From positions 1 to 64,000 of the forward strand of contig JBDNHI010000143.1 of the NCBI GenBank assembly GCA_041694635.1: DNA of 64,000 nucleotides, given 5' to 3'. This document shows positions 60,665-64,000 of the stretch, in pieces. Made by a program: the position numbers and the translations under genes. The notes under the pieces are model-generated. The model made no database searches and had not been told where the DNA came from. It saw nothing but the letters and a program-made list of their open reading frames with translations. The DNA comes from UBA969 sp041694635 (GTDB lineage Bacteria; Planctomycetota; Planctomycetia; Gemmatales; Gemmataceae). How positions within the stretch are numbered: position 1 is the stretch's first letter; each line of letters starts with the position of its first letter.

Positions 60665-63600
60665 TTATTTCACGACTGTTGAGCTGGTTAAAGTTTCTAG
60701 GTAAGAAATCAAATCAGACAACTGTTCAGCGGTTAGGTTGCCCACAAGTCCCGCAGGCATCATTGAGTTCTTTAAAACGGTTTTTTCTTCAATGGAGTCT
60801 TTCTTAAGCTCAAGAGAAATTCCAGTGATTTGCCTAATAAGTATTTGTTGTGCACTTTCGCTAACGACAAAACCAGTAAGAATTTTTCCGCTTTTGGTTG
60901 AGAAAGCAACAGTATCAAAACCTTGTGCAATCTTGGCGTCAGGTTTTAATATAGATTCAACAAGTTCCATTTTTTTGTAGCGTTTTCCTATATCGACAAG
61001 ATGTGGTCCTTTAGGAGAAAGACCATTGGCATCTGTGTGACAAGAAGCACAGGTGTTGGAATTAAATAAAGCTTTACCTTTTTCCGGCGACCCTTTAGTT
61101 AACATAACTTTGCTTAAGGTGTTTTCGTAACTAAGATTTGCAATAAGGTTAGGGTTTTTAGGGTTAGCAGTTGGGATAATGATAGGAATTTGATTCTCTT
61201 CTTTAGGATTATTAGCGTAAATTTTCTTACTATCGAATAGAGGGATTTTAAAAAATGTAATTTGCTTGTTAAGTTCAGCTTTTGATTTCTCATCGAGACT
61301 AGTCATAGAAGATTTTAGAAAATCTCCGATTCGTTTAGATTGCTCCCAAGGTTGCCTATCGTAATAAGGCCCAATGTTATCTGGCCTTGTGCCCCACCAA
61401 TCGCCTTTATAAATTCCTTCTTTAAAATAAAGCCTGACAAGGGTTGCAAGAATTTCCGCTCGTATTGCAGGAATACTCGTAGAATCGTACTTTTGTACTA
61501 GGCCAGAAATAGTCTTATCGTTGTGAAGATATTTTAATGCCCAAAAAGCACCGTAAGAAAATTCACTTGCTAAAGCTTCAATACACGCCTCGGTTGAATC
61601 GGTTTGCACTAGAGTTCGAACCGCAAGATGAGGAATGATCCGTTCAACATCAGGATTTGCGTGATTTAATGTTTCCTTAGGGATAATTTGCCCTGAGGAT
61701 CGTTTAGTGAGGGCAAGTACATCTTTGGCAAGCGAATTATCATTAAGGCGACTTATTGAAATAAGTGCCTGTGCTTGCACCCTTGGATTCTTGCTGTGTA
61801 ATGATTTTGCAAAGGTATCGAGTGGTAAAGAGGATTGTTTGTTTTGTGAAAGTAGAAAAAGTTCAGACTTTCGGTCTGTTAAAATTCTTAATGCAAATTC
61901 TTCTAATTGAGAATCCTTGCAAAGAGAGTGAATGAAATTATTTGCACTTGCGCCATCTAATTGTTTGAGGGTGTAAATAGCAGCAACTCTAGCTTCAAGT
62001 GAATGCGATTTATTGTTAATAAAAGATTCGAGGAGTTTGGAAGTGTCAGAATTTTTTCCCCTTCTTAGAATCTCTCGTTGGATATTAAGTCTTTGGTTTG
62101 CAGATGGCGAATTTAGTTCGGTTACCAGATTATTAATGGTTTCTTTGCCCAAATCCTTAGTTGGACTTGGGTGAAAACCTTTCGGAGTAATGCGGGCGAT
62201 AAAGCCAACATTAGGCCCCGAAAAATTGAAACCTCCGTTTTTCCAACTACTTACATAAAGAGCACCATTAGCATCAATGTCGGCATCAGTAGGCCGAGGA
62301 ATTTTCAAAAAAACTTCCTGACTTGGTTTATATGTTGGACCACTATTTTCTAGAGAATGAAGGTAAACTTCGCTACGGCCCCAATCGCAAGTGTAAGAGC
62401 AATTACCATATTTTTTTGGCCATCGAGAATCTTGAACAAAAACCCCACCACAACCAGAACCACCACCATAATCACCTAAAGGAGGCATTATCTCCTCTGG
62501 AAAATTCATGTAAAGGCTTGGGTACCCATATTCTGCAGATTGCAAAATATGATTTACTCGAACATTCCAACCTCCACCATCATTTGTGTTATCGCGAGTA
62601 AAAATATTCATAAAAGGATCAATGCAGACATCAAGAATATTGCGTAATCCCCAAGCATAAATTTCCATTTCTTTCCCATTTGGCCTGACTCGAACTATGC
62701 CGCCTCCGCGTTTGGAAAGAATGGTTCCATCTGTTCCTTTGGCTTCTGAGAAACCGAAATCGCCAACAGCAATATAGATCCAGCCATCAATTCCCATATG
62801 AATGTTGTTAGTGGTATGGTCAGCACCTCGTTTAGAAACTTGATCGGTGCTAATGCCGGAAATCAAAACTTCGTGTCTATCAGAAACCCCATCGTTGTTG
62901 TCATCGTGAAAAACACTAAGAAATGGGGGGTGCAAAACCCAAAGAGATCTGTGATCGTAGAAAAGTCCTCGGGGATGGTCAACAGTAGCAAAAACATTAA
63001 ATTTATCGGCTTTGCCATCATTATCGGTATCAATACAACGAAGAATTTTACCCCTACCCTTTTCCTTTCCTAAAGAACCTTGCTCATCAACCCCAACAAA
63101 TAATTCGCTGCTGCTGCCAGTTGCAATGCAAACCGGATAATTAACTTCAGGAGGTTTGCCGAATATTGAAACATCGAAGTCATCGGGCGCCTTAACATCA
63201 AGCGAAGAGGTTTCAGATGTGTTAGCAGGATTATTAGCAGAATCAATAAAAGTTAAATCTTTAGGCAAGTCAGGCATCGTATCTGTGTAGGCTTCAAATT
63301 CAAAAATACTAGCCCAGTTGGCAGCATTCGCCCCAAGGGAAGTAAGCCGTAAAAATCTACTTTCTTTAATAGAAACTTTGTGTGGTGCGATTCTTTCTTT
63401 TTTTGTGTTATTGGCCTGATCGACGACTAGGCTCCATTCTTTGCCATCGATGGAACTTTCAACTTTATACTGATAAGCAGTATTTTGCTTTTCCCAATGG
63501 ATGCGAATATTTGAAATATTTTCTAGTTTACCAAGGTCAACCTGCCACCACTCATTTTTTGAACCAGATGAGGCACACCATCGAGAACCTGTATCGCCAT

Positions 63601-64000
63601 CAATAGCATTTTTTGAAAAATTGTTTTTGGACTTTTCTTCAGAGGAAGCTTTAGTTTCTTTACCAAAAGCGAGGTTGCCTTCCTTGCAACAAGAAACACT
63701 TGGCTTAATAGGTTCAGGTTTTAGCTTGATGACTATATTAGCAAGAGCTTTAATTTCGTTATTAGTTTTTTCGTCCGTTTTGCGAAAATCAGTTTCATCG
63801 GTTCGGCCAACACTCCAAAGAAGTCCTTTAGTTACCGTATCAAGGTAAATAGGGTCTACCATCGTTTCATTGTAATGCCCAATAGTTGTTGCAAATACCT
63901 TACCTTTGCCAAACTCATTGGTCCAGATACAGACTTGAGGTTCGCTATTTGGTTTTTTAGGGGCACTAGCAAGTGGAACAGCACGGGGCCAAACTTTTAC
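60665..64000 (-). CDS. ThuA / discoidin / PVC dehydrogenase / HEAT / cytochrome c fusion, 5' end beyond window
   Basis: The frame is open to the right edge without a stop, so the gene is partial; the ATG at 63862 is internal. Upstream of it the frame encodes VFATTIGHYNET, the end of a ThuA-like domain. Counting from that Met: an F5/8 type C domain (about 62-193; DGDTGSRWCASSGSKNEWWQ), a PVC-type membrane-bound dehydrogenase beta-propeller (about 225-590; WVLHPPFLSVFHDDNNDG), HEAT-like repeats (about 600-830), and a C-terminal haem domain with CASCH at 938-942 and a likely axial Met in NSMMPAG. It is probably a periplasmic sugar dehydrogenase passing electrons to cytochrome c. It is 100 bases upstream of the DUF1080 gene. 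Confidence 0.9.
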   Translation of the reverse strand, partial: VKVWPRAVPLASAPKKPNSEPQVCIWTNEFGKGKVFATTIGHYNETMVDPIYLDTVTKGLLWSVGRTDETDFRKTDEKTNNEIKALANIVIKLKPEPIKPSVSCCKEGNLAFGKETKASSEEKSKNNFSKNAIDGDTGSRWCASSGSKNEWWQVDLGKLENISNIRIHWEKQNTAYQYKVESSIDGKEWSLVVDQANNTKKERIAPHKVSIKESRFLRLTSLGANAANWASIFEFEAYTDTMPDLPKDLTFIDSANNPANTSETSSLDVKAPDDFDVSIFGKPPEVNYPVCIATGSSSELFVGVDEQGSLGKEKGRGKILRCIDTDNDGKADKFNVFATVDHPRGLFYDHRSLWVLHPPFLSVFHDDNNDGVSDRHEVLISGISTDQVSKRGADHTTNNIHMGIDGWIYIAVGDFGFSEAKGTDGTILSKRGGGIVRVRPNGKEMEIYAWGLRNILDVCIDPFMNIFTRDNTNDGGGWNVRVNHILQSAEYGYPSLYMNFPEEIMPPLGDYGGGSGCGGVFVQDSRWPKKYGNCSYTCDWGRSEVYLHSLENSGPTYKPSQEVFLKIPRPTDADIDANGALYVSSWKNGGFNFSGPNVGFIARITPKGFHPSPTKDLGKETINNLVTELNSPSANQRLNIQREILRRGKNSDTSKLLESFINNKSHSLEARVAAIYTLKQLDGASANNFIHSLCKDSQLEEFALRILTDRKSELFLLSQNKQSSLPLDTFAKSLHSKNPRVQAQALISISRLNDNSLAKDVLALTKRSSGQIIPKETLNHANPDVERIIPHLAVRTLVQTDSTEACIEALASEFSYGAFWALKYLHNDKTISGLVQKYDSTSIPAIRAEILATLVRLYFKEGIYKGDWWGTRPDNIGPYYDRQPWEQSKRIGDFLKSSMTSLDEKSKAELNKQITFFKIPLFDSKKIYANNPKEENQIPIIIPTANPKNPNLIANLSYENTLSKVMLTKGSPEKGKALFNSNTCASCHTDANGLSPKGPHLVDIGKRYKKMELVESILKPDAKIAQGFDTVAFSTKSGKILTGFVVSESAQQILIRQITGISLELKKDSIEEKTVLKNSMMPAGLVGNLTAEQLSDLISYLETLTSSTVVK

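Noticed and set aside
1..64000. CRISPR arrays, rRNA or tRNA genes
   Set aside because: I found no regularly spaced repeats and no cloverleaf-like sequence in the gaps, which are mostly short; a tRNA scan would be needed to exclude them fully.

Overview
The window is an AT-rich chromosomal segment of a bacterium that is very probably a planctomycete (PVC superphylum). The strongest markers are a ThuA / discoidin / PVC-type dehydrogenase / HEAT / cytochrome c fusion at the right edge, Tat-exported Gfo/Idh/MocA oxidoreductases, a DUF1080 protein, a DoxX protein with a large insert, and a coiled-coil protein ending in a planctomycete-style kinase-like module. The assignment rests on recognised families only; no 16S gene or search result was available. 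I saw no rRNA, tRNA, CRISPR array, insertion sequence or prophage.

Layout. 1-5.3 kb: the end of an uncertain left-edge reading frame, then ApbE, DoxX and Gfo/Idh genes and a DUF4912 gene, all on the minus strand. 5.6-13.4 kb: a complete F1Fo ATP synthase operon (atpZ-like, atpI-like, atpB-E-F-H-A-G-D-C). 13.4-25.2 kb: a mixed stretch with a glycogen debranching enzyme, Rho, an M32 carboxypeptidase, a lone receiver protein, an exported M2-like peptidase, a deoxyhypusine-synthase-family protein, a PLP trans-sulfuration enzyme, a lipoprotein with a phosphatase-like but catalytically dead C-terminus, and a Xer recombinase. 25.4-41.6 kb: all fourteen complex I genes (nuoA-N) followed by a phosphotransferase-like gene coupled to nuoN. 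41.6-42.6 kb: rplM-rpsI on the minus strand. 43.1-46.8 kb: rny, ymdB and a UDP-sugar dehydrogenase in an overlapping operon. 46.8-53.8 kb, minus strand: an NtrC-type regulator, mutL, and a 1119-residue FHA / coiled-coil / pseudokinase protein. 54.0-56.2 kb: a degenerate HD-GYP protein and a CPBP protease. 56.2-64.0 kb, minus strand: a probable sugar-oxidation and solute-uptake operon.

How it works together. The core is respiratory energy conversion: complex I pumps protons and the ATP synthase uses them. Both machines carry lineage-type additions: hydrophilic insertions in NuoH, NuoJ and NuoM on the predicted periplasmic side, and about 55 extra residues in the alpha subunit. The right-hand operon looks like periplasmic carbohydrate oxidation (cytochrome c-linked dehydrogenase, DUF1080, Gfo/Idh) paired with an ActP-like symporter and its DUF485 partner. 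The signalling genes at 46.8-55.5 kb are notable for degenerate domains: FHA, kinase and HD-GYP modules all lack key residues.

Architecture. All six complete convergent gene pairs have 14 or fewer bases between stop codons. One of them has a clear bidirectional intrinsic terminator placed inside the 3' end of a coding sequence.
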